Below, piece by piece: positions 23,400 to 35,159 of a DNA stretch of 64,000 nt. The translations under genes and the position numbers were made by a program. Below the pieces are notes generated by a model. It was not told the origin of the DNA, ran no database searches, and saw only the letters and a list, made by a program, of their open reading frames with translations. This DNA is from Fomitopsis serialis (taxonomy: Eukaryota; Basidiomycota; Agaricomycetes; Polyporales; Fomitopsidaceae). The stretch's first letter is position 1. Each line of letters starts with the position of its first letter. The stretch spans positions 20,336-84,335 of the forward strand of contig NW_025955129.1 in the NCBI RefSeq assembly GCF_022376445.1. Reading direction: 5' to 3'.

Positions 23400-24156
23400 G
23401 GTGGTTTCGTCGGGACACTGAGCGTGCAGGGACTACGAACGGAGGTTGGCTGTGGGTATGGGTGAAGGCGCGATTGGTACGTGCGATCGTTATCCGCAGC
23501 TTATAATGCGCGTTGTGAGCCTCCGGATACGTGCCACTCGGCCGGACGCGCTCATGCGCGGTTGTGGCGGAAGCGCCACTGCCCTCCTGATTGGGCCTGG
23601 CACGTCATTACTAGGCACGCTCGAGGTAAGAACTCAAACAAATGTGCGGTAGATTTTTGGCTGTAATTACTCTGAAGATACATGGGTACTGACTTCGTCG
23701 TAGATGAAGGCCAAATCAGTACGCGGATATTGCCTAAGGGTTCCTTTGAAGGGGTACGAACTCGGAAAGTATCGTAGCCTTACATGTGCATCGTGCGTAC
23801 TACCTACCAGGTAGGACCGGGGCACTGCAAGTCTGTAAGTACTGATCTGTCAAATATTGCAACAGATAACCCAGAAGCAGCTATCAGAGGGTGGTCACAG
23901 CTAGCACTGCTGCAGCGCTGACGGTACAATATCATATAAATTCTCTAGCATCCTGTTTGTTTCTGGCGACGCGTGTCAACTCCTCACGTCTCAAGATCTC
24001 ACCAGTTATGCGCTCATCACGACTGGTTCTCGGGAGATGTGGTTACAGAGGAATGCTCAATGGGGTCGCACGAACGCTGAGTAATTGTCTCGCCCTCCTC
24101 GAACACACAGCCAAACTTTAACGACGTCGCCCCAATATGTACCATCTGCCAGGCTT
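23400..24156. other. Intergenic, no supported gene
   Basis: Contains the promoter side of the small gene ending at 23399 and the 3' flank of the GST gene. No repeat or coding signal seen. Confidence 0.45.
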
Positions 24157-24994
24157 TCAGCGGCTCGTGTCGGCCCAGTTGTCGAAGAGAGCCAGGTAAC
24201 GCTTCCAGCGGCCTGCGTCAAAGCTCTCGATGCGCTTCCAGTCTTCGCTGTCCAACATGATGCGCAACCAGATCAGCACCCCAGCGACATACGTGTCGGC
24301 ATGGGTGACCTTGCCGTCGTCGCCGCCAGGCCCCCCGCCGCTCAGCAACAGCCTTCCATTGCCAGCCGCGTCAAACCACGACGCAACGACGCTGAACGCC
24401 TTCTCCGCGACCACCCACTGCTCCGCGCGCTTCTCCGACCGGGCGGGCTGAGCTCCTCCAGCTTGCACCCCAGCGACTTCTCGCGCGTCTCGAAGAAATA
24501 CTCCGCGCTCCGCGGGCTCAGCGACGTCGCGATGGCGTGCAGCATCAGCGGCATGAGTTCTGGTGCAGCTCCGTGGCGAACGCCTGCACGAAGCCTGCCT
24601 GGAGGGCGCGCGAGTCCGCGGGGAGGAGCGCGGGCGTGGCGGGGTAGGTCTCGTCGAGGTAGCGCGCGATCCTGGCGGACTCCGTGACCACCGTGCGCGT
24701 GCGCGGGTCGTAGATCGCGGGGAGCGTGTACGGCCACGGCGCGACGGACGGCGGGTTCGGCTCGACTCCGAGGGCGGTGAGGACGGACGCGATGTCCGGG
24801 TACTCGACGAATTGCGTGCGGTACGGGAGGGCCTTGTAGTTGAGGGCGAATCTGGATTGTGGAGGTCTGAGCGAGTAAAGCAGTTAAATGGGAAGATGCT
24901 CACCTCGTCTTCCAGCTGTTGGGCGACCAGGCGGTGCCGGGCACGTCCCGGGGATGTCGTAGAAGATGATATGGTCGGTGTCAGGAAGCGTCAT
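24157..24994 (-). CDS. Glutathione S-transferase, fungal etherase-related (GSTFuA-type), with three apparent frameshifts
   Basis: The N-terminal thioredoxin-like part reads DHIIFYDIPGT, WSPNSWKT, then RFALNYKALPYRTQFVEYPD and the cis-Pro region YTLPAIYDP followed by TESARIARYLDETYP. The all-helical C-terminal half ends DTYVAGVLIWLRIML then WKRYLALFDNWAD. This order and the SPNxWK signature fit fungal etherase-related GSTs, which conjugate or deglutathionylate aromatic compounds such as wood extractives. One intron lies near 24900-24865. The frame breaks three times, at about 24936-24942, 24560 and 24440-24450; each is repaired by one extra base in a GC-rich run. No other nonsense change is seen, so I favour a functional gene with sequence errors over a pseudogene. 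Confidence 0.72.
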
Positions 24995-26079
24995 TGCGTT
25001 GAGTTGTAACGAGTTGTGCGACGGTAGATCTGACGGTGTATTTCCAGACACTGCTGAAGCACTGGAATGCCGGCAACTGCTGTTGGCGCGAGACCTTAAA
25101 TGAGTCCATCAAGACCACTGTAGCCGCCCAGTCACTCTGGCTCACTCAGCGCTGTCTGCAAAACACTCTGTCAGCGAATGTTCTTCAACAGACCCCGTAG
25201 CACATCATGGACAGATGAGTCACTGTCCGTGCTTCGTGCTCAGAACGATCGTGCTAAGTTACATTGAAAGCAGGATGCCAGTACTACCAGTGAGCTGCGA
25301 AATTAGTATCAGCGTGTTGCACAGTTGTTCTGAAGGATATGGACCTTTCTTTTAAGCCCGGGCTCAAGAACCAGAGTGTCAGGCAAGGATACGGGGGCAA
25401 AAGGATGGATTTCTGGTGCGCTATGTGCGGTTGTCCGATGCAAAGTCCAACTGGGGCTGGGCGTTTCGCGCGACGCGCTTGCGTCAGGTGATGGCGTTGG
25501 ATCACCGGCGTTCGACTATCCTGACTGACTGACTGACGCAATACTCGCGATACGCGCTTGGTAACAGCCTCTATATAGACCATTCATGCCAATATTAGCA
25601 AGACGGAAGAAAGATGTTTTCGAGCGTGAGGGAACTGGCCAGCGCGGAGAGGGGATAAGCGCCCTCTCGTGTGTACGATGTCTCGACGGCTGAGGAAAGG
25701 GTATAGCTCCCTCCTCCCCCGAGATCAGTCAGCGACAGAGGAAATTTGAACGAGGTGAGCTGTCTCCAAGCTGTCATTAAATTCAGGCTCAGAAGTTCTC
25801 GCCCGGAACGTCTACTGCCAGTTCGGTACACATCTGTGGTGGACCTTAACAGAACCGCTCTTAGGTCCTCCGAGTCGCACCTTCTACCACCAGTGTTCGC
25901 AAACGCAGGTCCAAGACTCTGCTGTCTTTACGTGTCTTCGGTGGCCTTGATCCTGCGCACGAGCAATGCCAGTGTACTGAACAGTCTCACATGTACCGTC
26001 AGCACAGAGATCGCGATGCAAGGTCGGAACGCAGTAGTGCCCGCTGTCTTACGTCGTGAAATGAGCCTCCCAGGTGTAG
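24995..26079. other. Intergenic, no supported gene
   Basis: Lies between GST and recyclin, both on the minus strand. A short CTGA tandem run occurs near 25522-25536. Open frames of 78-119 codons lack motifs. Confidence 0.45.
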
Positions 26080-29000
26080 TCAGCAGATCACGCAGTCCTC
26101 TTTAAAACTGAGGTTGTACATGGCCTTATCAACCGTCTTCTCGATCTTTTTCCAGTCCGCCCGTCGCTGAATGAACTCATATACGTCCTATGTCATGAAT
26201 GTCAATCACTAGCAACCAGATCTCGAGTGACGTCCACGTACCTCCGGTTTGTACGCGCCCCCGTAGCGCGTCACATCGCGGACAATCTGGGCCAAGTCTT
26301 TGGCATCCTCGACCACGTAGACGTGTCCGAGCATCTTGAGGTACGAAAACTCAGCTGCGATGCTGCTGACCTACACCGGGATCAGTACAGAATACGAGCC
26401 TGTCTCTTTACATCATACCTTCAATGACGAAATGAATGTATGATACGCATTCAAGTCAGCGATGACCTGGAATCCACCGTTGAGCGATATGATCTGCCGC
26501 TTTAAATGCTTCTGGAGGATGCTGCAATAATGCGGGCCCGGCTTAGAACTCTGCCTCGACCGGGTGGCAGAGCAACGACTCACGCAATCAAGCGAATACC
26601 GATCTCCTGGTAAAAGACCTCGAGCACTTCCTTGCTCGTGCTCCCCTTAAGCAGCTGGCAATGCATCTTCAGGCACTGGATCGCCTCGACGCAGCCCTTC
26701 GACGGTCCCAGCTCGAGTGGAGAACCCTCATGCGGGTAGTATGCGCGGGGCCCCGTGAGCTTCATGATGATGTGCTCCACCTACGCGAACCGTCGATGAG
26801 TCAAACGCCGCAAGAGTCATCCCGGTAGACGATATCATACTTGGTTCATTAGTGCATCAGTGCCAGCGTTGAGCCCGGCAGCGACGCAATCATCGAGCAC
26901 GTCTTCAAAGCGCTTCTTCTCACGTACCACGGCGTTCAGGAAGTCGGTACGGTCAATGTGGGGTGCCTATACCGCGTGCTCAGCCCCGAGAATGCTCAAA
27001 ATGTGAACACACGACGAACTCACCAGTTCCTTGTCGAAGTACACCTGAACCATACTCTGGATGGTGTCGCCCACATGCACCAGCTCGAAGAACTGGAGCA
27101 GCGGTGCGACGCTCCTCGTCTCTTCGTGCTCCGCCGGCTGGTACGTCCTCATTTGCTGTGTCGCTCTGTTTATACGCATCAGCATCTCACACATTTCTCC
27201 ATCACACGTCGACGAGGTACACACGTATCAAACCCGGGCTTGACGTGCCGCTCGCCGATCGCTTGCAGCAGGAGAACGAAGATCTCCTCGATCGTGTCCC
27301 GTACTCGGTGGCCGTACTGCCCCGGGTATCCCGAGAACGTCTCCGCACGCTTGAGGGACTCGCGATCGGCGTGGATGAGCTCGAGGGCGATGTCGAGCGA
27401 GAGCAAAAGATCAAATTTATCGAAGGTCGTCGGCTGCGGCGCGGGTAGCGGAGTGGAAGTGCGCGTAGAAGTCGAGGTTGAGGAGGAGGTCGTCTTCGAG
27501 AAGATAGATGGTGTAAGCTGGGAGTGGGCGGTCGTACTCGACGACACGGACCCTGGTGTATATGTCAATACCCAAGCAAGCACTTACAGGCGTACACTCA
27601 CATCTGTCTGTCTTCTCACTCTCGATCTCCATATCCTTCTCGTTTGCGAACTCATCTTCGTCCTGATCCCCCGCATCCCCGTCCGCATCCTCGTCCACAT
27701 CCCCGATCTCGAACAACGTGCTTCCATCCTGGCCCTTCTCGAAGTCTTGTGTATACCAGTTCTTCTTGTAGTCCACACTCCCGCCACGAGACTGCCTCCA
27801 CGAGCCGAGCTTCGAGAACCGCTTCCCAATCCCTCCTACACCACTGCCTCCCCAACACTGTCCGCGTCACCCGCCGCGCTCGCACCCCACTTCTGCGGGT
27901 TCAGCATCGAGATGCCCTGGACAGCCGCGGACCCGCCCGCCGCGACGGCCTTGCCGACGGTAGCTGCTGTGCGCGGGACGATCGTCACGGGAAGGAGGAG
28001 TACGTCCGTGAAGGACGCGAGCACGTTGCGCTTCACCTGCGCAGGATTCGACGACCCGATGAAGCGCACCTGCGTATGTTCTGCAGATGTCTGCTGCCCG
28101 GGGATGGCTGGCCCGGACCGCTGGAGGAACTAAGAGCAGGATAAGAGCCAAGGCAGGGTAATGTATAAGAGAGTGTACCTGCACTTCCCAGGCCCGACAC
28201 GTTCGCTCGAAGCATGCTTTGACGAATTCAATCTCCTCGTCGAGATACTCGTCCATGTTCGGCTCGAACATACGATACCTGCAGTCGATCATTAGTCCTA
28301 CGCTGCGGATGGAACGCTACAAATGTGTACTGACGCGACGTCCTCCGCCTGTGCCTTCGTTACCAGTGAGTCGCTCCGCTCGCACGCGACCTCGAAAATG
28401 GCGTCCGCCATCCGCCACGCCTCCCTGAACGACGCGGCGCACGCCTTGAGAAACGTCTCATTGCTGAGCTCGCGCGCGCGGGTCAAGAGCGGCGCGACGT
28501 ACTCGCCTACCTAATACCACTTTGAGACATAGACGTGAGGAATATTACTGTAGACTCACCACATCCCCCGCTAGGCGATCCGCAAACGAGAGCAGCACAC
28601 CCGTCGCGGGCGGGAACACGCGCACTGCTCGTGCGCCGTGTTCCCTGAGCGCCGCGAGAATCTCGCCCATGAACGCGTCCATCGCGTCAAAATCGAGTTG
28701 CCCGTCCTCCGCGAAGTTGTCCAGTGGGCGCCACTTCGCCTGCTCATAGAAGATCTCCCGCTTCTCGATCCACACCGTGCCCAGCTCCCAGCGCACCTCG
28801 CTGCTCCCTCTGTCTGTCTCCCCGAAGCCGACGCTCCTCCCCTCGCCACCACTTCGATCCAACACTTCCCAGCTCGCCTCGGCCGCCTCGCGCATCCCGG
28901 CTTCGTCTGCTCGTCCATCCGCGACGTCGAACGCAGTAAGGAGGGCGTCTTCAAACCGGTCCGTCGCGGCTCGTAGCGCAGCCGAAAGCGCTGACCACGA

Positions 29001-29961
29001 ACGCAGTGGTTTTACGCGTGGAGAAAGGAATAACGCTAGAAGGCGTAGCGTATGTGCCTGTTGCAGCGGTGTCTGGAACGGCGAAGGCAAGGGTGCGGAG
29101 GTTGGAGGAAACAGGGTGGAGAGGACAGCATGTGGGGGTGCGTAGAGCGCGGGGACGAGTGGTTTGAGGAGGGTGTGTACGCGGATGTACTGCGCGCGAT
29201 AGGTCGGTTTCGGCGGCGGCCCTGGTGACGTTGGTGTCGCGAATGTAGGGAAGGCAGAGCCCGGACGAGGCGTACCAACGGTTGAGAATGCACCTAGAAT
29301 AGACTGAGGGATATGCCCCCGACAGGAGAATGTACTACTCACCGACGAAGTCACCCATCTCATCCGCAGGCGCATTCAACTCCGCCGAGCCCTCTCCGCC
29401 GGACGCGAAGTCGCCAAAGTCGTCGTCGCCGATGTCGACGGTCAGCGTCGGGGGCGCGCCGCCCTTGCTCACCCCGTTGCGCTCTCTCTCCCGCTCCTCC
29501 AGCACGCCCAGCACCTCGTGGAGGTGGCCCTTCCCTTTCCTGCCTGTGTCCGTGCTCGCGCGCCCACCTGCACCCGCACGCTTCCCGCAGCCCTGCACGT
29601 CGTCCCCCAGCCCGTCGTCCAGCCCGAACAGCCGCCATCTCGCCTCCCACACACGCTCGTCGCGCACGAGCGCGCCCGTCGCCCGGCATGCCTGCGCGTA
29701 CGCGGGCAGGTCGGGCACGGCGAGGTGTGTGAGCACGACGATGTGCAGGTCGGCGGGAAGCCGGCCGATCCGTTCGAACGGCGCGGGCCCGCGCTGGCGG
29801 GCGTGTGCATTGACGAAAGGCGAGCTCGAGGGTGCTGCTGGGCGTGGCGTTAGAGGCGAGAAGCGTGAAAGGCGGTTCTTGGACGAAGCCGATGGTGGCG
29901 AGGTGGAAGAGGTGGAAGAGTTGTAAAGTCGGACGGGCTCGAGGGTGGTAAACTTGTCCAT
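26080..29961 (-). CDS. RCY1: Recyclin: F-box plus Sec10-like domain, C-terminal CAAX (Rcy1/Pof6-like)
   Basis: Recyclins act in endocytic recycling and polarised secretion; yeast Rcy1 and fission yeast Pof6 combine an F-box with an exocyst Sec10-related region. Exon 1 (from 29961) has an F-box at about residues 63-113 (IGRLPADLHIVVLTHL, then VWEARWRLFG) and an acidic stretch. Later exons give KPTYRAQYIRVHTLLKPLVP, then FEPNMDEYLDEEIEFVKACF, VDYKKNWYTQDFEKG, YLLEDDLLLNLDFYAH, FFELVHVGDTIQSMVQVYF, KMLGHVYVVEDAKDLAQIVR and VYEFIQRRADWKKIEKTVDK. The C-terminus is CVIC-stop, a prenylation box; yeast Rcy1 also ends in a CAAX motif. More than ten short introns. Near 27840 the frame needs one extra G (GTGGTG where GTGGGTG would continue into GVGGIGKRFSKLGSW). 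Confidence 0.82.
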
Positions 29962-30737
29962 GCCGACGACTTGAATAACTGTGCTCGATGGTTGATGTAT
30001 GGTCAGAGGAGATGAGTGAGGAGAACGGTGCTCATCGTTCGTGACGGTGTTGACGGACCCGCGACCGAACGCGCTTCTCGCAACTGCGCAGTGCGGTTAC
30101 AAGTCGATTGTGTTCGGTTATGCATGTAGTATTGCCCTTGTCATCGAAACTCACTCGTAAATTCGTGGGTGGATTTAGGAACGAAGGGATCATATTCAGG
30201 TCTGTGATGATCGCAAGAAAGAAAACAGACACGGTGCGACGATTTCAGTCAGACTGGCAAGCGGTCATTCTGTCAAGGCGCTCGCGCTCGGTCTGAGCAG
30301 TCTCCTCTGTGCAATGGAACTTCGCTCCGTGCCATGGTATTCATACAGCCCTACTCTGACGGTAGGGCACACTGTTGTATCGGAAGGCACTAAAGATGCG
30401 CAGCCGCAGAAATCGACATGATTACGGTAGGTCGTCCTAAAGACGCAGAAGTAGTATCATACTGTACAAGATATCAGCTTGAACCGAACCGCTTAAAGCC
30501 CGAAAGAGAAACCAGCGAGAGCGAGCCAAACGAGGACAGCGTCGAGAACTTGGGACGACAGGCAGGGCAGGGTAGCGCAATGATTTGGAGCGTTCAGAAA
30601 GCCGGAAAGCCGGAAAGCCGAGAGGTCACGGTAAAGCTTGCAGACGGGATCCAAGCGCGAGGAGAATCTTGCGGATTGATGTTGAAGTCGGGAAGAATGT
30701 GAATCGAGTGGTCCTCTGGAGTTTAACGAAGCCAAGT
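29962..30737. other. Intergenic, no supported gene
   Basis: 5' side of recyclin and 3' side of the single-TM gene. Frames up to 94 codons are shadows or chance. Nothing else seen. Confidence 0.45.
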
Positions 30738-31943
30738 TCAGGCGTCGGTCGAGTGCTCAGCGAGAGCCCTGAAAGTCGACCAGGGAGACGATAAATGCGA
30801 AGGCATTGTCCGAAACTTCGTGTACGCAGACACATCGGTGCCGACCTTCCGAGTATCCCCAGAAACCGCGAGTGAGAACGAGGCGGAAAAAGGCTCCCCA
30901 CAGAGGTGGAGGACCCGTGGAGGAGACAGTGCAGAGAAGGTAGCGCCGTTGAGCAGGATGTCCGGTGGAAGACTGGCCGCGTTCGAGACAGAGGGAACAG
31001 GAGAGGCCCACGCAAGCTTGTCAAGACCCAAAGGCAATGATTCCACCGCAGCGACCGCCAGCTCGAACGCGGGCTCAGGTTTCGAGTCCTGGAAGAGTTC
31101 CGATGCGAAGCTCGTACCGGGCGAGCCGTTGGAGAGCGTCGTGGGCAAAAAGTCCGGGTCTTCAACGATGATTCTAGAGACCTCCGAGTGCGTCGCCTGC
31201 TTGTCAGATCCCTGATTCGTTTCCTCGTCCAGTTTCATACCGAGGTCCGCCTTCTCGGTGATTCCAGTTCCGCCAACGATGGGGTCGCACCGCATGAAAG
31301 CCGAGTAGTCGTCTGGCCAGGATGCCTGAGAGTAGACGGAGAAGGTGGAGACGGTGTCTTGCAGAGGCTCGGGCGTGCTCCTGCAGCTCGTGCCGATAGT
31401 GAGAGCGGGGGTGCCAGGCTCCGAATGCACCTCCAGGTGAGGGTACTGCCAGGCAGGGGAAAGATGGAGTTTATCGCTGTCTTTCTGAGGTGAGGATGCC
31501 TCCTAATAGGGAGACGCACTGAGCATCGAAACATATACATCGAGCGAACGAAGAGCACGCACCTCAAGGACAACCACCATGCCCGCCTCGAGGTCCGCCT
31601 CGCTGAGCGTTTCAGAGACGCTCGAATCTGCCTTGGGCTCGGCGGTTTCCATAGCTCCTCCGACTTCACTTGTCCTCCGAGTGAACCGCGAAAGACCGCA
31701 CGACCAGAACCTTCGAACGCGTGGCGCGCCCGCTGAGGTGCTCGCTTCTTGCAGACCTAAAATTTCGGCCTTCCGAGCCGCCGCGCGACGATACCGAGTG
31801 ATGAACCAGAGAACAAGTAGTAGCACGTTCACGAGGATAATCGCAACGAGAGACCAGAGGAGCGTCGGCGACAGATGTGGATGCCCAGACAAAGGTATCC
31901 CAGGCGTAGATGTTAAACCTGTATGACTGGGTGCCGGAGGCAT
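30738..31943 (-). CDS. Single-pass membrane protein, unknown function
   Basis: Two exons, 31943-31563 and 31502-30738, with a 60-bp intron (GTGCGT to TTAG), encode 381 residues. A short Pro/Ser/Thr-rich N-terminus precedes one strong membrane segment at about residues 28-47 (LLWSLVAIILVNVLLLVLWF), followed at once by a basic stop-transfer stretch (RYRRAAARKAE). This predicts an outside N-terminus and a long cytosolic Ser/Thr-rich tail containing EASTSAGAPRVRR and acidic patches. No enzyme domain is visible. The overall design resembles small fungal cell-surface or stress-sensor-like proteins, but there is no WSC or other extracellular module, so function is left open. Confidence 0.7.
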
Positions 31944-33105
31944 GTTTGTTTGCGTTGAGTCTTGAGGAGACCGCGTATCTTGTGATGATGACGGTGCGTG
32001 AAGAGATCTAGGAGAGCAAGGGAGAGCCTATGCAATGACTGTGAAGTAGTGAATGCAAAGTGAGCGACCAGCGTTTGGTCTCTGGAATGACACTGTTCGG
32101 TTCGATTCAGTCGTCGCGTCGCGGTCACGTGCTTCGGCGCGTGAGTAGCGTACTACACGGAACTCTTGAGACAATTCAACAATCCCCGACGGGCCTGCGG
32201 TGTGAGACAGGGAAAACCACGGTGGATGATGGAGGAGCATGAGTTGAATTTAGAAAAGATGAAGCTGATCGTGAGGCCGTGTAAGACGACTCCCCGGGAG
32301 AGCGCGGAGCCTCTCGGAGTTGCGTGAGTACCGCGTTTGCTCACGGGTAAATACCTACTGTATCGTTCCAGTCTTTATCAATGTGGTACACCGATGGGAA
32401 TTTCGCTTGCGCTGATGTACTTTCTGTGTGCCCGGCTTCTGTGGCGCAACCACGGTACCGGGCCTCCCTGTCAAAGGAACTGAAGAAAGCAATTTCGTCC
32501 AGCGGTCAGTACTCACACACGACTCGGAGGAGTTCCCGATCTGCCACCTATATACTCGACATGGTGGGATACCTTCGTCCACGGCCCACCTACCACTTTG
32601 GTAAGATGGCTGACGTTCTGCGTGACGACTCCAGCGGTTCCGGCTTGACTGTTGCGATCGCTAGTCATGACATTTTCAAACATCTAGAAATCGACTAAAA
32701 TAAACCACGAGAGTATGTCTTTAGAAGATGTACCCGGGCTGGGACATCCTTATATGCTATTATATCATACTGTCAGTCCGGCATGCCCTTACACTGCTGG
32801 TACATATTGCCAAACCGAGCAACCCACATATTGGGGTGCAAGGGTATGTACAATTATTACGAGCCCTTACATTGATTCCGCCGCTTATAAGGGTCTTGTA
32901 TGGCCTTATAGGCCGGGTTAGCTTTTGGCGATGACGTGGCTCCAGCTGCCAGTGGACTCGACTTCGAGACGTCTTGTCGTATTGAGAGTCTGCCTAGGGG
33001 AGACGTACGGCGAAAGTTCATCAAATCGACGTTGTATGTGAAGATAACACAGCTGATATCCCTACACCAGTATAATATCCTACCAAGTGACCGATGTTGA
33101 TAGCT
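31944..33105. other. Intergenic, no supported gene
   Basis: Upstream of the single-TM gene and downstream of the kinase-like gene. AT content rises at 32700-32900 (several TATATGC and CTTATAAG-like words), but no coding or transposon structure can be defined. Confidence 0.45.
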
Positions 33106-34018
33106 CTAGCCCATAAACTGTATACTGCTGTTCCGGACTTTCGCGATAATTTCGTTATAGAAGGACCTACACCTCTTGTGGATCGCCTCCGGGCGGATTG
33201 CCTCAGTTGTACAAGCCGTCTCGAAATCGATGATGCGGTATTTGTAGGTGCGGTTGTTCCTGGAAGATGGAAGGCCGGCGATGGCTTTAGGCTGCTCGTA
33301 CGCGCGAACGATGTTGGAACACTCCCAATCGGTATAGTCAACCTGCAGTTGGCACAGCTCCTTGCTCATGTCGAATAAGTCCTGCCTAAGTCGGAATCAG
33401 ATTTAACGATTCACTGCACTTCGTGTCCGTCAAGACTCACTCGAGCTCTTTGAGTTGCTGGGGGGTCGAATACAATGGAAGAGGTTCGCCTACATCCTCC
33501 AACAGCAGGACGTTCAAGCTCGCCATTTGATTGGGCATCCTGAACATGTTGATCGTTTTCTTATCCCGCGGGAACGTGCACTCCGGGGCCCACGGGATGA
33601 CGACGTGCTCGAGGAGGTTGACGAAGCACCGGAAGTAGCCATAACAGTGCGGAATGACGACGCCTTGCAAAGAGTGCAGATAGTCGTACATCGCTGCCTC
33701 TTCCGCCAGATGCTGGCCTTCTAATTCCGCGGAGACCTTGATCACCATGGGCGGAAAACTGTAGGCCGCCTCAGAGGGTTCATGCGACACCCCATGACAG
33801 ACCCTGTAGATAGTGTGGCTCTCCCCGTCACGCAAGACTTCGCCAACATGCAGATGAAGATCGAGATGGCTGTCGGGTGAGAGTATGGACGGGGAATCTG
33901 GCGGACTAAGATCCTTGGGCTCGGATTCATAGGACACAGCCGCCGTATACCACTGTCGCAGATGTGAAATCTCTCTCGGCATTCTGAGAGCAGCAGCTTT
34001 GCCGCTATAGTCCTTCAC
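33106..34018 (-). CDS. Protein-kinase-like fold protein with divergent catalytic loop
   Basis: Exons 34018-33441 and 33385-33106 join across a 55-bp intron to read LKELEQDLFDMSKELC; total 285 residues. The N-lobe has GEVLRDGESHTIYRVCHGV, a likely ATP lysine in MVIKVS and a following acidic helix (EEAAMYDYLHSLQG). A hinge-like segment is LNVLLLEDVGEPL. The catalytic loop reads VDYTDWECSNIVRA, where D and N keep the HRDxxxxN spacing, and the metal-binding motif is RIIDFE instead of DFG. This matches the small kinase-like proteins that are abundant in Agaricomycetes. At 285 residues it is about the size of a bare kinase domain, with no regulatory domain. Whether it still phosphorylates anything cannot be told from sequence. 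Confidence 0.7.
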
Positions 34019-34475
34019 GAGGCCATGGATAGTGAGCGATTTCGCAGTGAGCGGTTGCTGAGAATTTTTTCAATTGAACGTATGCCGTCACCATTGTTAA
34101 CTTGGCTCACCAACAGCGGTTTTACGGTCCCTGTGAAAGCGTCCATGATTTTGCTCGTAAATGTCGATGAAGGAGAATGTCGGAAGATTGGAGGTCAAAG
34201 TGCTACGCAGAGATTCGAATTAGTAGGTCTGCGAGTGCTTAAGTACTGCTTATAGACGCTTACTGATCGGTTGGAGGACGGGCCCATCATGATTCTTATG
34301 CGAAGGCGATACTCCTCTCGGCTCTAAAGAATACACGACATGTGTTATAAACGCGACGGACCCGAGTCCGCTGCCCACGCATAGTCGGTGGTCCAGGAAG
34401 CACCGGTGCGAGTGATGTGTACTCATATGAGCGTAAGGCTCGGATCTGCAGTTGTGCGATGCATACATATGCGAG
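34019..34475. other. Short intergenic region
   Basis: 5' side of the kinase-like gene up to the transposon target duplication. No gene seen. Confidence 0.5.
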
Positions 34476-34484
34476 GCCTGAAAC
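34476..34484. repeat. Target site duplication, left copy
   Basis: GCCTGAAAC, identical to 36628-36636, in direct orientation on either side of the 2143-bp element. Confidence 0.85.
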
Positions 34485-34507
34485 GGGGACGTCAAAATCT
34501 GCGCCAT

Positions 34508-34710
34508 AAATGAAAGTTTCGTTGAAACTTTCACTGAAACTTTCATAATGAAAGTTTCATATGCCGTTTTGAAAGTTTGTCCGTGTTGATAACTTGTTCT
34601 TGCATCAACGAAAGTCTCCTGTTTATCGCCGCAAAAGCGAAACTTTCACGTGTATCGTTAGGAGAATGAAACTTTCATGTTTCTTGTGCGCGACATGAAA
34701 CTTTCATAAC
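34508..34710. repeat. Left subterminal array of TGAAASTTTCA motifs
   Basis: About nine copies of a near-palindrome (TGAAAGTTTCA or its complement TGAAACTTTCA, some with one change) in 200 bp, in both orientations. The mirror array lies at the other end. Clustered subterminal motifs are the usual layout of transposase-binding sites. Confidence 0.85.
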
Positions 34711-35159
34711 GTAGGCGGCTGTAATGCAGGCGGTATATAACAGGCTGCACCTCGTGCGACGCGACTGCGACCTCTGTCCCTCGGGCCCAGTGACCGTGCA
34801 GTCGCGACTCGCGCAAGCGCCGGACGCTGCTCGACTCGAACGGACCCCTCCGAGTCTGCTTTGCTTCTGCTGCTACTATGTAGTTACTGTCATTCCGCTA
34901 GCCAACGACGCAACTGCAATACGACCACCAAACCACGCATCAAGATGATCATTTCATCTCCGACGAAGACAGTAAGGATTCGGAAGAGGCGAGGGTATAT
35001 AAAGTAAGCGCGAGTGTGCACTGACCAAGAGTGCGCCGAGTCAACAGCGGTACCGAAGGCCCGACGCAGAGCACTAGGGCCGGGGCGCGTGGAGCGAAGG
35101 TAAGTACAGAAGGCACGAGCGAGCTAACTGACCTTGGGCACAGGACACGGCGACGCGCA

